From assembly GCF_900102015.1 (NCBI RefSeq), contig NZ_FNAT01000001.1, forward strand, positions 558,001-622,000: a stretch of 64,000 nt of DNA. Direction: 5' to 3'. Position numbers and translations under genes: made by a program. Shown in pieces: positions 56,357 through 64,000 of this stretch (position 1 is the stretch's first letter; each line of letters opens with the position of its first letter). Under the pieces are notes generated by a model, which saw only the letters and a list, made by a program, of their open reading frames with translations, was not told where the DNA came from and did no database searches. The stretch comes from Limimaricola pyoseonensis. Its GTDB lineage: Bacteria > Pseudomonadota > Alphaproteobacteria > Rhodobacterales > Rhodobacteraceae.

Positions 56357-57199
56357 ATGGCCGCCATCGACGATCTGCCGCCGCTGCGCGAGGTGATCGA
56401 GACCCACGGCCTGCGCGCCAAGAAAACGCTCGGCCAGAACTTCCTTCTGGACCTCAACCTGACCGCCCGGATCGCGCGCGCGGCGGGCGACCTCGCAAGC
56501 TCCGACATCCTCGAGATCGGCCCCGGCCCCGGCGGGCTCACCCGCGGCCTTCTGGCCGAGGGCGCGCGCAAGGTGTTGGCGATCGAGAAGGACGCACGCT
56601 GCATGCCGGCGCTGGCCGAGATCGCCGAGCGCTACCCGGGCCGGCTGCAGGTGATCGAGGGCGACGCGCTCGAGATCGACCCGCTGGCGCATCTGACGCC
56701 GCCGATCCGGGTCGCCGCGAACCTGCCCTACAATGTCGGCACCGAGCTTCTGGTGCGCTGGCTGACGCCCAAGGAGTGGCCGCCCTTCTGGCAGAGCCTG
56801 ACGCTGATGTTCCAGCGCGAGGTGGCCGAGCGCATCGTCGCCCAGCCCGGTTCCAAGGCCTATGGCCGCCTCGCCATCCTCGCGCAGTGGCGCGCCTCGG
56901 CGCGGATCGTGCTCGACCTGCCGCCGCAGGCCTTCGTGCCCGCGCCCAAGGTCTCGTCCGCCGTGGTGCACCTCACCGCCCTGCCCGAGCCGCGCTTTCC
57001 GGCCGACCCGGCGATCCTGAGCCGCGCCGTCGCCGCCGGCTTCAACCAGCGCCGCAAGATGCTGCGCGCCTCTCTCAAGGGGCTGGCGCCCGGCATCGAG
57101 GACCACCTCGCCGCCGCCGGCATCGCGCCGACCGAACGCGCCGAGCGGGTCGGGCTCGAGCAATGGTGCGCCCTGGCCCGTTCGCTCGCGCAAGGCTGA
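56357..57199 (+). CDS. rsmA: 16S rRNA (adenine(1518)-N(6)/adenine(1519)-N(6))-dimethyltransferase
   Basis: Dimethylates two adjacent adenines in the 3' end of 16S rRNA during 30S assembly. 280 residues with the family opening [23 protein letters not shown] motif [23 protein letters not shown], and the target-binding [16 protein letters not shown] near residue 120. [13 protein letters not shown] and [15 protein letters not shown] near the C-terminus complete the pattern. Last gene of the lpt-surA-pdxA unit. A strong terminator follows. Confidence 0.96.
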   Translation: MAAIDDLPPLREVIETHGLRAKKTLGQNFLLDLNLTARIARAAGDLASSDILEIGPGPGGLTRGLLAEGARKVLAIEKDARCMPALAEIAERYPGRLQVIEGDALEIDPLAHLTPPIRVAANLPYNVGTELLVRWLTPKEWPPFWQSLTLMFQREVAERIVAQPGSKAYGRLAILAQWRASARIVLDLPPQAFVPAPKVSSAVVHLTALPEPRFPADPAILSRAVAAGFNQRRKMLRASLKGLAPGIEDHLAAAGIAPTERAERVGLEQWCALARSLAQG

Positions 57200-57221
57200 G
57201 CGGCCGGGCGACGGCACGAAA

Positions 57222-57253
57222 AAGGGCCGCGCCCCATCGGGGGCGCGGCCCTT
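57222..57253. terminator. Bidirectional terminator between rsmA and DUF4167
   Basis: AAGGGCCGCGCCCC-ATCG-GGGGCGCGGCCCTT is a perfect 14-bp stem between convergent genes. A run of T follows on the minus strand (GGCCCTTTTTCG) and AAAAA precedes it on the plus strand, so it can serve both genes. Confidence 0.9.
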
Positions 57254-57277
57254 CGCATGATCGGCCGGAAAAATCCG

Positions 57278-57970
57278 TTACTCGGCCGCCTCGGCGGAGC
57301 CGGCCTCCTGGCCGTCGCCCTTCGGCTCGGCCTCTTTCTTGCGGCGGGCGCGCGGCGCGGGCTTCTCGCCCTCGGGCAGGTCGCGCTTCACGCGCGGCTT
57401 GCGCGCGCGCTTGGGCTTGGCGGCCTCGCCGCCCTCGCCCTCGGCCGCCTCGGCGGGCTTGCTGCCCTCGGAGGCCGGGATCTCGTCGCTGCGGTTCTCG
57501 GGCGTCGCCACGAGGCCGCTGTCCTCGCGCTCCGCCTCGGGCTGGGGACGGCTCTGGCCCCGGTCCTGGCCGCGATCGTCATGGCCTTCGGAGTGCTGCT
57601 GATGCGCCGGAGCGCCAGCGGCGTCCTCCTGCGCCTTCAGGCGGGCGGCGCGCTCGCGGTCGCGCTCGGCCTGGCGCTCGCGGTTGGCCTGCTCGGCCTC
57701 CTCGCGCTTCTGCTCGATCTCGCGCTGCGCCTCGGCCAGCATTCGCAGGTAATGCTCGGCGTGCTGCGCGAAGTTCTCGGCCGCCACCCGGTCGCCCGAA
57801 AGCTGGGCGTCGCGATGCAGCTGGTTGTATTTCTCGATGATCTGCTGCGGCGTGCCGCGCACCTTGCCGTCCGGACCCGAGCTGTCGAAGACCCGGTTGA
57901 CGATGTTGCCGCCGGACGGACGGTTGTTGCGGTTCTTGTTGCCGCGCGAGCGTGACTTCGATGATCTCAT
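57278..57970 (-). CDS. DUF4167 protein
   Basis: A 230-residue protein of unknown function typical of alphaproteobacteria. The N-terminus MRSSKSRSRGNKNRNNRPSG, then GNIVNRVFDSSGPDGKVRGT and LHRDAQLSGDRVAAENFAQH with HYLRMLAEAQ is the conserved DUF4167 domain. From residue 85 it becomes a charged Glu/Arg/Lys-rich, low-complexity tail with coiled-coil potential. The composition suggests nucleic acid or ribosome contact, but this is a guess. Starts at ATG 57970; the frame upstream of it is open but has another composition. Confidence 0.88.
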   Translation of the reverse strand: MRSSKSRSRGNKNRNNRPSGGNIVNRVFDSSGPDGKVRGTPQQIIEKYNQLHRDAQLSGDRVAAENFAQHAEHYLRMLAEAQREIEQKREEAEQANRERQAERDRERAARLKAQEDAAGAPAHQQHSEGHDDRGQDRGQSRPQPEAEREDSGLVATPENRSDEIPASEGSKPAEAAEGEGGEAAKPKRARKPRVKRDLPEGEKPAPRARRKKEAEPKGDGQEAGSAEAAE

Positions 57971-58200
57971 GTGGTTCTTCGGTTCCGGCCTGCTAGGGCG
58001 TTGCGCTTCGGCCCGGGTCTGCGCGCGTTTCGCGCGCTGCTGCGACGTCTGGGCCGGCGATGATCTGGCAGCGATCGGAGCGGGATGGCGCCACAGCCGT
58101 CCTCGGTCCGATGACAAGGACTAACCATGCGTGCCCCGCCGTGGCAAGCGGAAACTGCGGAAATCCCCGCCGATCCGGCCGGGAGACGCCGTTTCGCGCC

Positions 58201-59067
58201 TCAGAAGGCGGCGGCGGGCCGCTCCAGCACGATCACCCGCGGCCGGCCGTCGAGATCGGGCACCAGCGCCACCGGCGCGTAGCCCCGCGCCGCCGCCAGC
58301 TCCGACACCGTCGCCGCCTGCCCTACCCCCAGCTCCATCAGGAGCCGCCCGCGCGGCGCGAGCACCTCCATCGCGCCGTCGAGGATCGCCCGGTAGGCCG
58401 TGAGCCCGTCCGCCCCGTCGGTCAGCGCGCCGCGCGGCTCCCAGTCGCGCACCTCGGGCGCGAGGTCCGGCATCTCGGCCTCGGCGATGTAGGGCGGGTT
58501 CGACACCACGAGGTCGAAGGCCCCCTCGACCCGCGCGACCCAGTCCGACACCAGGATCCGGGCCCGGTGCGACAGCCCCAGCGCCTCCGCGTTCTCGCGC
58601 GCGACCGCGCAGGCGGCCTCCGACAGGTCGACCCCGACGCCGCGCGCATCGGGCATTTCCGCCAGCAGCGTCAGCAGGATGCAGCCCGAACCGGTGCCGA
58701 GGTCGAGCACGTGGCCGAAGGGCCCCGACAGCGCCGCCTCGACCAGGATCTCGGTCTCGGGGCGCGGGTCGAGCACGTCCGAGGTCACCTTGAATCGGCG
58801 CCCGTAGAAGGCGCGGCTGCCGGTCAGGTGCGACACCGGCTCGCGCCGCGCCCGCCGCGCCACCAGCGCGTCGAACTCGGCCAGCCCGGCGCCGTCCACC
58901 GGCTCCGGCAGGACCAGCGCCAGCCGCCCCGGATCGATCCGCAGCGCATGCGCCAGCAGCCGCCGCGCGTCGCGGCCGGGGTCGGTCACGCCGGCCTCGG
59001 CCAACACATGCGTCGCGCGGTAGAGCGCGACAGAGCCGGTCAGCGGTCCGGTGGGCAGGTCGGTCAC
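58201..59067 (-). CDS. prmC: Release factor glutamine methyltransferase
   Basis: Methylates the GGQ glutamine of release factors. 288 residues from GTG 59067, which overlaps the prfA stop by four bases (GTGA). The helical N-domain (1-85) precedes [14 protein letters not shown] and [17 protein letters not shown], the SAM motif [15 protein letters not shown], and the catalytic [13 protein letters not shown] near residue 183. The order prfA-prmC with translation coupling makes the enzyme and its substrate co-produced, a common arrangement. Confidence 0.95.
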   Translation of the reverse strand: MTDLPTGPLTGSVALYRATHVLAEAGVTDPGRDARRLLAHALRIDPGRLALVLPEPVDGAGLAEFDALVARRARREPVSHLTGSRAFYGRRFKVTSDVLDPRPETEILVEAALSGPFGHVLDLGTGSGCILLTLLAEMPDARGVGVDLSEAACAVARENAEALGLSHRARILVSDWVARVEGAFDLVVSNPPYIAEAEMPDLAPEVRDWEPRGALTDGADGLTAYRAILDGAMEVLAPRGRLLMELGVGQAATVSELAAARGYAPVALVPDLDGRPRVIVLERPAAAF

Positions 59068-60119
59068 GCTTCCATCTCCGCCAGGAGCGCCGCCTGCGCC
59101 TCGGCGGTGAGCGCGTCGATGATCTCGTCGAGATCGCCGCCCATCACCGCGTCGAGCTTGTAGAGCGTCAGGTTGATCCGGTGGTCGGTCATCCGGCCCT
59201 GCGGGAAATTGTAGGTGCGGATCCGCTCCGAGCGGTCGCCCGAACCCACCTGTGCGCGGCGGTCGGCCGAACGCGCACCCTCGACCCGCATCCGCTCGGC
59301 ATCGAAGAGCCGCGAGCGCAGCACCTCCATCGCCAGTTCGCGGTTGCGGTGCTGCGATTTCTGGCTCGAGGTGACGACGATGCCGGTCGGGATATGGGTG
59401 ATCCGCACAGCCGAGTCGGTGGTGTTGACGTGCTGTCCGCCGGCGCCGGAGGCGCGCATCGTGTCGATGCGCAGATCGTTCGGGTCGATCTTCACGTCCA
59501 CCGCCTCGGCCTCGGGCAGCACCGCCACGGTGGCCGCCGAGGTGTGGATGCGGCCGCCGCTCTCGGTCTCGGGCACGCGCTGCACGCGGTGCACGCCGGA
59601 CTCATACTTCAGCCGCGCGAAGACGCCCTCGCCGGCGACGCGCGCCACGACCTCCTTGATGCCGCCAAGCTCAGTCGCCTGCTCCTCGATGATCTCGAAG
59701 CGCCAGCCGCGCGCCTCGGCATAGCGCATGTACATGCGCAACAGGTCGGCGGCGAAGAGCGCGGCCTCGTCGCCGCCGGTGCCGGGACGGATCTCGATCA
59801 TCGCGGGGCGCGCGTCGGCGGCGTCCTTGGGCAGAAGCGCCAGCCTGAGCGCCGTCTCGGCCGCCTCCAGCCGTTCGCGCAGGCCGGGCAGCTCCTCTTC
59901 GGCGAGGTCGCGCATCTCGGGGTCGCGCAGCATCGCCTGCGTCTCGGCGATCTCGGCTTCCAGCCGCGCATGTTCGGCGGCGGTCTCGACCACCGGCTTC
60001 AGCTCGGCATATTCGCGGCCCAGCTCGGCGATCTCGCCGCCCGCGGCCCCGGACGACATCTTGGCCTCGAGAAACTCGAAGCGGGCGGTGATCTGGTCGA
60101 TCTTGTCCTGTGCGATCAT
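59064..60119 (-). CDS. prfA: Peptide chain release factor 1
   Basis: Recognises UAA and UAG. 351 residues: the coiled N-domain (1-105), [19 protein letters not shown], the codon-recognition PxT motif as PET (183-185) in [13 protein letters not shown], and the catalytic GGQ at 227-229 in [45 protein letters not shown] includes the RF1-type late segment. Full length; the GTG start of prmC lies in its stop region. Confidence 0.97.
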   Translation of the reverse strand: MIAQDKIDQITARFEFLEAKMSSGAAGGEIAELGREYAELKPVVETAAEHARLEAEIAETQAMLRDPEMRDLAEEELPGLRERLEAAETALRLALLPKDAADARPAMIEIRPGTGGDEAALFAADLLRMYMRYAEARGWRFEIIEEQATELGGIKEVVARVAGEGVFARLKYESGVHRVQRVPETESGGRIHTSAATVAVLPEAEAVDVKIDPNDLRIDTMRASGAGGQHVNTTDSAVRITHIPTGIVVTSSQKSQHRNRELAMEVLRSRLFDAERMRVEGARSADRRAQVGSGDRSERIRTYNFPQGRMTDHRINLTLYKLDAVMGGDLDEIIDALTAEAQAALLAEMEA

Positions 60120-60175
60120 GGATCACCCATCCTCCATCGCCATGAAGGCGTCAAGCGCTGCCCGGCCCGGCGGTC

Positions 60176-60658
60176 TCAGCGCCGTGGCAGACGGCGCTCC
60201 AGCTCCGCGATCCAGCGTTCGACCCGCTTGCGGTTCACCCCCATGTCGGAGACGCCGAAGCGGTTGCGCGCCCAGATCATCAGCGCCGCGCCGCCCGCCT
60301 CGGGCACCGCCTTGACGCTGGTGTAATCCGGAAAGCCGATCAGCGGCGTCCGCGTGACCCAGGTGGCGCGGCCCTCGGCCGGGCTTTCATAGATCATCCG
60401 GGTGCGCGGCTCGGCGCGCATGATCTCGCCGAAGGCGGTCATCAGCGTCGCCGGGTCGGTCTCGAAGACCGGTGGCGCGGCGTTGGCCTCGCCGGTGCGG
60501 ACCAGCCAGCCGCCCTCGCGCGGGGGGCGCGGCGGGCGCGGCACATGCATCGGGTCGACATGCCATGCCGTCACGTCCGCGGGCGCGACCCGCACCCAGA
60601 CCAGCGGCGCGGCCGTGGCGGCCAGCGCCGCGACCACGATCAATTCCTTGCCTGCCAA
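60176..60658 (-). CDS. DUF1499 protein with probable TTG start
   Basis: A 160-residue protein beginning with a signal-anchor (MAGKELIVVAALAATAAPLV), then a DUF1499 domain, which includes GFPDYTSVKAVPEAGGAALM and the C-terminal NRFGVSDMGVNRKRVERWI. No ATG or GTG opens the frame here; a TTG at 60658 lies seven bases after AAGG, so I use that. The gene is between speB and prfA on the same strand, with 56 bases before prfA. Function unknown. Confidence 0.78.
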   Translation of the reverse strand: MAGKELIVVAALAATAAPLVWVRVAPADVTAWHVDPMHVPRPPRPPREGGWLVRTGEANAAPPVFETDPATLMTAFGEIMRAEPRTRMIYESPAEGRATWVTRTPLIGFPDYTSVKAVPEAGGAALMIWARNRFGVSDMGVNRKRVERWIAELERRLPRR

Positions 60659-60709
60659 TGACTTGCCTTTCGCTTCTCAACCAGTCGGCCCGTGGGCCAT
60701 GGCCGAAAC

Positions 60710-61678
60710 CTAGCGCGCGCCGCGACTATTCCAGAGCGCGAGACAGATCAGCTCCATCGCCACATGCGCCCCCGCGACGGCGGTCGCGCCGGTGTTGTCG
60801 TAGGGCGGCGAGACCTCGACGATGTCGCCGCCGACCACGTTGAGCCCGGCCATGTCGCGCAGGATCGCCGCCGCCTGCCAGCTCGCCAGACCGCCCCAGA
60901 CCGGCGTGCCGGTGCCCGGCGCGAACGCCGGGTCGAGCGCGTCGATGTCGAAGGTCACGTAGGCCGGCCTGTCGCCGACGATCTCGCGGATCCGCGCCGC
61001 CACCGCGCCGCGCCCGGCCTCGTGCACCACCCGCGCGTCGATCTGGTTCACGCCCAGCACGTCGTCGCAGACCGTGCGGATGCCGATTTGCACCGAACTC
61101 GCCGGGTCGATCAGCCCCAGCTTCACCGCCTTGTAGAGGAATGTGCCGTGGTCGATGCGGTCCATGTCGTCATCGGCCCAGAGGTCGGAATGCGCGTCGA
61201 ACTGCACCACCGAGAGCGGCCCGTGCTTCTCGGCATGGGCCTTGAGGATCGGCAGGGTGATGAAATGGTCGCCGCCCAGCGTCACCGTCTTCACGTCGGC
61301 CGCGAGGATCTTGGCGATCTCGGCCTGCAACGTCGCCGGGAAGGCCGCGACATTGGCGTAGTCGAAGGCCAGATCGCCCCGATCGACGATCTCGAACTCC
61401 GACAGCGGATCGAAGCCGTCCCAGCCATGCGGCGGGTCGTAGGGTTGCAGCGTCGCCGCCTCGCGGATCGCGCGCGGGCCGAAGCGGCTGCCGGGCCGGT
61501 TGGTCACCGCCTGGTCGAAGGGCACGCCGAGCACGGCGAGGTCGACCCCGGCGAGGTCTTTCGTGTAGCGCCGCCGCAGGAACGAGGTCGCGCCGCCGAA
61601 GGTGTTTTCGTGCGCAAGCCCGTGGCCGCGCCCGGTGAAGGCCAGGTCGACCTGGCTCTTGGCATCTTCCATCGCCAT
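60710..61678 (-). CDS. speB: Agmatinase / ureohydrolase
   Basis: A 322-residue manganese enzyme of the arginase family. GGDHFITLPIL near residue 135, VVQFDAHSDLWADDD near 160, and YVTFDIDALDPAFAPGTGTP near 240 supply the metal ligands (His/Asp clusters). LGVPFDQAVTNRPGSRFGPR near residue 55 is the typical opening. Agmatine is the likely substrate, giving putrescine and urea, but other guanidino compounds are possible. Start at ATG 61678 (MAMEDAK); ATG 61672 is equally possible. Stop/start spacing to the M20 gene upstream is two bases. Confidence 0.9.
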   Translation of the reverse strand: MAMEDAKSQVDLAFTGRGHGLAHENTFGGATSFLRRRYTKDLAGVDLAVLGVPFDQAVTNRPGSRFGPRAIREAATLQPYDPPHGWDGFDPLSEFEIVDRGDLAFDYANVAAFPATLQAEIAKILAADVKTVTLGGDHFITLPILKAHAEKHGPLSVVQFDAHSDLWADDDMDRIDHGTFLYKAVKLGLIDPASSVQIGIRTVCDDVLGVNQIDARVVHEAGRGAVAARIREIVGDRPAYVTFDIDALDPAFAPGTGTPVWGGLASWQAAAILRDMAGLNVVGGDIVEVSPPYDNTGATAVAGAHVAMELICLALWNSRGAR

Positions 61679-61680
61679 GA

Positions 61681-62841
61681 TCAGCGCTCCGCCGGCTGCG
61701 CCCGCTCGACGAGGCGGGCGAAGAAGGACGCGCCGTAAGGCGCGGTGTCGTCGTTGAAATCATATTCCGGGTGGTGCACGCCGCGCGTCTCGCCATTGCC
61801 GATGAAGAGATAGGCGCCGGGCCGCTGCTCCAGCATGAAGGAGAAATCCTCGGCCCCCATCTCGCGCGGGCTGTCGGGGTCCGACGCCGTGCCGACCTCG
61901 CCCGCCACCTCGGCGGCGAAGGCCGCCTTCTCGGGCGCGTTCACCGTCGCCGGGTAGCCGAGATTGTAGTCGAGATCGGCCTTCACCCCGTAGGCCATGG
62001 CCTGCCCCTCGACGACCTCGCGCATCCGGCGCATCACCATCGCCTGCACGCCCTTGTCGAAGCTGCGGACCGTGCCGTTGATCCAGGCCGTGGCCGGGAT
62101 CACGTTGTCGGCGCTGCCGGTGTGGATCTGCGTGACCGAGATGACGAGGTCCTTGGTGGCGTGGTGGTTGCGGCTGACGATGGTCTGGATCGCGGTGACG
62201 ATGCCGCAGGCCGCGACCACCGGGTCGGCCGCCTCGTGCGGCATCGCGCCATGCCCGCCCTTGCCGGTCACGGTGATCGAGAAGTCGTCCACCGCCGCCA
62301 TGATCGGCCCCGGCGCCGTGCGGAACGCGCCCACCGGCAGGCCCGGCTCGTTGTGCAGCGCATAGACCTCACGGATGCCGAAGCGCTCCATCAGCCCCTC
62401 CTCGACCATCACGCCCGCGCCGCCGCCGCCCTCTTCGGCCGGCTGGAAGATGAGCGCCACCGTACCCGCGAAGTTGCGGGTCTCGGCGAGATACTTCGCG
62501 GCGCCAAGCAGCATGGTGGTGTGGCCGTCATGGCCGCAGGCATGCATTCGGCCCTTGGTGCCCGAGGCGTGGTCGAGACCGGTCATCTCGTCCATCGGCA
62601 GCGCGTCCATGTCGGCGCGCAGGCCGATCACCGGCCCGTCGCCCTGCCCGCGGATCAGCGCCACGACGCCCGAGGTCGCCAGCCCCTCGTGGATCTCGTC
62701 GACGCCGAACTCGCGCAGCTTGGCCACCACGAAGCCCGCCGTCTCGTGGCAGTCGAAGCCGATCTCGGGGTTGGCGTGCAGGTGGCGGCGCCAGCCCTTC
62801 ATCTCCTCCGCGAAATCGGCGATGCGGTTCAGGACGGGCAT
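61681..62841 (-). CDS. M20-family amidohydrolase
   Basis: A 386-residue metal-dependent amidase/aminoacylase. WRRHLHANPEIGFDCHETAG near residue 20, GLRADMDALPM with ACGHDGHTTMLLG near 100, FQPAEEGGGGAGVM, and the dimerization-domain GKGGHGAMPHEAADP near 195 are typical of the hippurate hydrolase/IAA-amino-acid hydrolase group. I start at ATG 62841 (MPVLNRIADFAEEM), dropping 21 codons of upstream open frame that would reach into the mazG leader. It is divergent from mazG and probably co-transcribed with speB. Confidence 0.9.
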   Translation of the reverse strand: MPVLNRIADFAEEMKGWRRHLHANPEIGFDCHETAGFVVAKLREFGVDEIHEGLATSGVVALIRGQGDGPVIGLRADMDALPMDEMTGLDHASGTKGRMHACGHDGHTTMLLGAAKYLAETRNFAGTVALIFQPAEEGGGGAGVMVEEGLMERFGIREVYALHNEPGLPVGAFRTAPGPIMAAVDDFSITVTGKGGHGAMPHEAADPVVAACGIVTAIQTIVSRNHHATKDLVISVTQIHTGSADNVIPATAWINGTVRSFDKGVQAMVMRRMREVVEGQAMAYGVKADLDYNLGYPATVNAPEKAAFAAEVAGEVGTASDPDSPREMGAEDFSFMLEQRPGAYLFIGNGETRGVHHPEYDFNDDTAPYGASFFARLVERAQPAER

Positions 62842-62903
62842 GGCTGGCGCTCCGGTGGCTGTGACTTTAGGTTGCGGCTTGCCACCGAAAGGAGCCCGCC
62901 GCA

Positions 62904-63749
62904 ATGCCCGACACGCTGCTCGACCCGGCCGCCGCCGACCACGACGCCGCCCGCGAGATCGCCCGCCTCGCCGCGATCATGCGCGCCCTGCGCGACCCCG
63001 ATCACGGCTGCCCCTGGGACATCGAGCAGGACTTCGCCTCGATCGCGCCCTACACGATCGAAGAGGCCTACGAGGTCGCCGACGCCATCGCCCGCGAGGA
63101 CTGGCCCGAGCTGCAGGGTGAGCTGGGCGACCTCTTGCTGCAGGCGGTCTACCACGCGCAGATGGCCGACGAGGCCGGGCATTTCGACCTCGCCGCCGTG
63201 GCACGCGGCATCTCCGACAAGATGATCGCCCGGCACCCGCATGTCTTCGGCGACGAGAGCCGCGACCGCACCGCCGACGAGCAGACCCACGCCTGGGAGG
63301 CGATCAAGGCGGCCGAGCGCGCCGGCAAGGAAGAGACCCGCGTGCTCGACGGCGTGGCGCTGGGGCTTCCGGCGCTGATGCGTGCGGTCAAGCTGCAGAA
63401 GCGCGCCGCGCGCGTCGGCTTCGACTGGCCGCAGACGGCGCAGGTGCTCGACAAGCTGGTCGAGGAAGCTCACGAGCTGGTCGAGGCGCGCGACAGCCTC
63501 ACCCATGACGAGGTCGAGGCCGAGATGGGCGACCTGCTCTTCGTCATGGCCAATCTCGCGCGGCACATGGGCGTCGACCCCGAGGTGGCGCTGCGCCGCT
63601 CGAACGACAAGTTCACCCGCCGCTTCAACGTGATTGAGGACCGTCTGGCCGCCCAAGGCCGGCATCCGAAGGACAGCACGCTCGACGAGATGGACGCGAT
63701 CTGGAACGAGGTGCGGGCGGCGGACCGGGCGAAAAAACTTACCGAGTGA
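62904..63749 (+). CDS. mazG: Nucleoside triphosphate pyrophosphohydrolase MazG
   Basis: Hydrolyses NTPs to NMP and pyrophosphate, including damaged or stringent-response-related nucleotides. 281 residues with two MazG domains: CPWDIEQDFASIAPYTIEEA near residue 37 followed by GDLLLQAVYHAQMA, and a second, GFDWPQTAQVLDKLVEEAHE with GDLLFVMANLARHMG near 210. Metal ligands are the ExxE/ExxD pairs in EEAYEVADA and ELGDLL. ATG 62904 follows a clear AAAGGAG. Full length. Confidence 0.95.
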   Translation: MPDTLLDPAAADHDAAREIARLAAIMRALRDPDHGCPWDIEQDFASIAPYTIEEAYEVADAIAREDWPELQGELGDLLLQAVYHAQMADEAGHFDLAAVARGISDKMIARHPHVFGDESRDRTADEQTHAWEAIKAAERAGKEETRVLDGVALGLPALMRAVKLQKRAARVGFDWPQTAQVLDKLVEEAHELVEARDSLTHDEVEAEMGDLLFVMANLARHMGVDPEVALRRSNDKFTRRFNVIEDRLAAQGRHPKDSTLDEMDAIWNEVRAADRAKKLTE

Positions 63750-63761
63750 AAAACTCGGGTA

Positions 63762-63790
63762 TTGACCCGACCAATTTGCTCGGATTTAAG
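63762..63790 (+). promoter_or_regulatory. Candidate sigma-70 promoter of the iron-transport gene
   Basis: TTGACC (63762-63767) is followed after 17 bases by TTTAAG (63785-63790), 33 bases before the binding-protein ATG. A small CCGAGT-GAAAA-ACTCGG hairpin at 63742-63758 spans the mazG stop. Elements match by eye only. Confidence 0.45.
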
Positions 63791-63823
63791 CGCGCCAACC
63801 GCAACACGCAACTGGAGCGTCTC

Positions 63824-64000
63824 ATGACCCTTCGCCCCGTCCTCACCATCGCCGCCGCGCTCGCCGGCACCACGGCCATGGCCGACGTCAACGTCTACAC
63901 CACCCGCCAGCCCGAGCTGATCCAGCCGGTGGTCGACGCCTTCACCGAGGAAACCGGCATCGCCGTGAACCTCGCCTTCGTCGAGGAGGGTCTGGTCGAG
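63824..64000 (+). CDS. Iron ABC transporter binding protein, N-terminal fragment
   Basis: Only 59 residues are present, running off the right edge. MTLRPVLTIAAALAGTTAMA is a signal peptide, and the mature start DVNVYTTRQPELIQPVVDAF matches the Fe(III)-binding FbpA/FutA/AfuA-type proteins, in which YTTRQP is typical. An iron importer binding protein fits the iron-regulated theme of the suf operon but is not linked to it physically. Metal ligand residues lie beyond the window. Confidence 0.8.
   Translation, partial: MTLRPVLTIAAALAGTTAMADVNVYTTRQPELIQPVVDAFTEETGIAVNLAFVEEGLVE

Overview
The window is GC-rich, densely coded chromosomal DNA from an alphaproteobacterium, most likely of the Rhodobacterales (Paracoccaceae/Roseobacteraceae type). 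The evidence is the lptF-lptG-lptD-surA-pdxA-rsmA operon, the iscR-nifS-sufB-x-sufC-sufD-x-sufS iron-sulfur operon, an alphaproteobacterial LexA box (GTTC-N7-GTTC) in front of recA, a DUF4167 protein, a 403-residue NADP isocitrate dehydrogenase, and a 3'-flanking intergenic repeat of a kind I associate with this order. I see no insertion sequences, phage genes, CRISPR array, rRNA or replication origin. The content is mainly housekeeping and transport.

Layout. 1-4619: minus-strand sugar ABC uptake genes (two permeases, binding protein, start of a glycoside hydrolase) with a divergent LacI regulator and an AT-rich operator region between them. 4996-12502: a TPP riboswitch and ten tightly coupled plus-strand genes, thiD-thiO-thiS-thiG-thiE-thiF-thiY-tenA-thiZ-thiX. 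They cover thiazole synthesis, pyrimidine salvage and import, and TMP formation; thiC is not here. 12766-17022: a large MscS channel and a BCCT osmolyte transporter, both osmotic-stress functions. 17200-25360: a tRNA-Arg(CCG) and the suf operon with its IscR regulator. The suf operon also carries a predicted methyltransferase and two small YIP1-like membrane proteins. 25533-32634: hydrolases, an HD phosphohydrolase, DUF4112, icd, a YitT protein, typA and a MOSC protein. 32666-40117: alaS, recA, a divergent sulfotransferase-like gene and a CPA1 antiporter with a cyclic-nucleotide-binding-like tail. 40486-47614: a 38-residue ORF, a lytic transglycosylase, glutaminase, VOC, GNAT and ABM proteins, ndk, an ABC-F protein, MarC and a retropepsin-like protease. 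47664-57199: holC and pepA on the minus strand, divergent from the LPS-transport/SurA/PdxA/RsmA operon. 57278-64000: minus-strand DUF4167, prmC, prfA, DUF1499, speB and an M20 amidohydrolase, then plus-strand mazG and the start of an iron ABC binding protein.

I found no convincing wholly new multi-gene system. The most useful second looks are: the riboswitch leader, in which a 10-bp bulged stem covers the thiD ribosome binding site; a ThiF-like protein lacking both zinc CxxC pairs; a MOSC gene that seems to need a CTG start; the unexplained membrane and methyltransferase genes inside the suf operon; an IscR without the classical cluster cysteines; an antiporter nucleotide-binding domain with an altered phosphate cassette; and a 22-bp element present three times just after stop codons.
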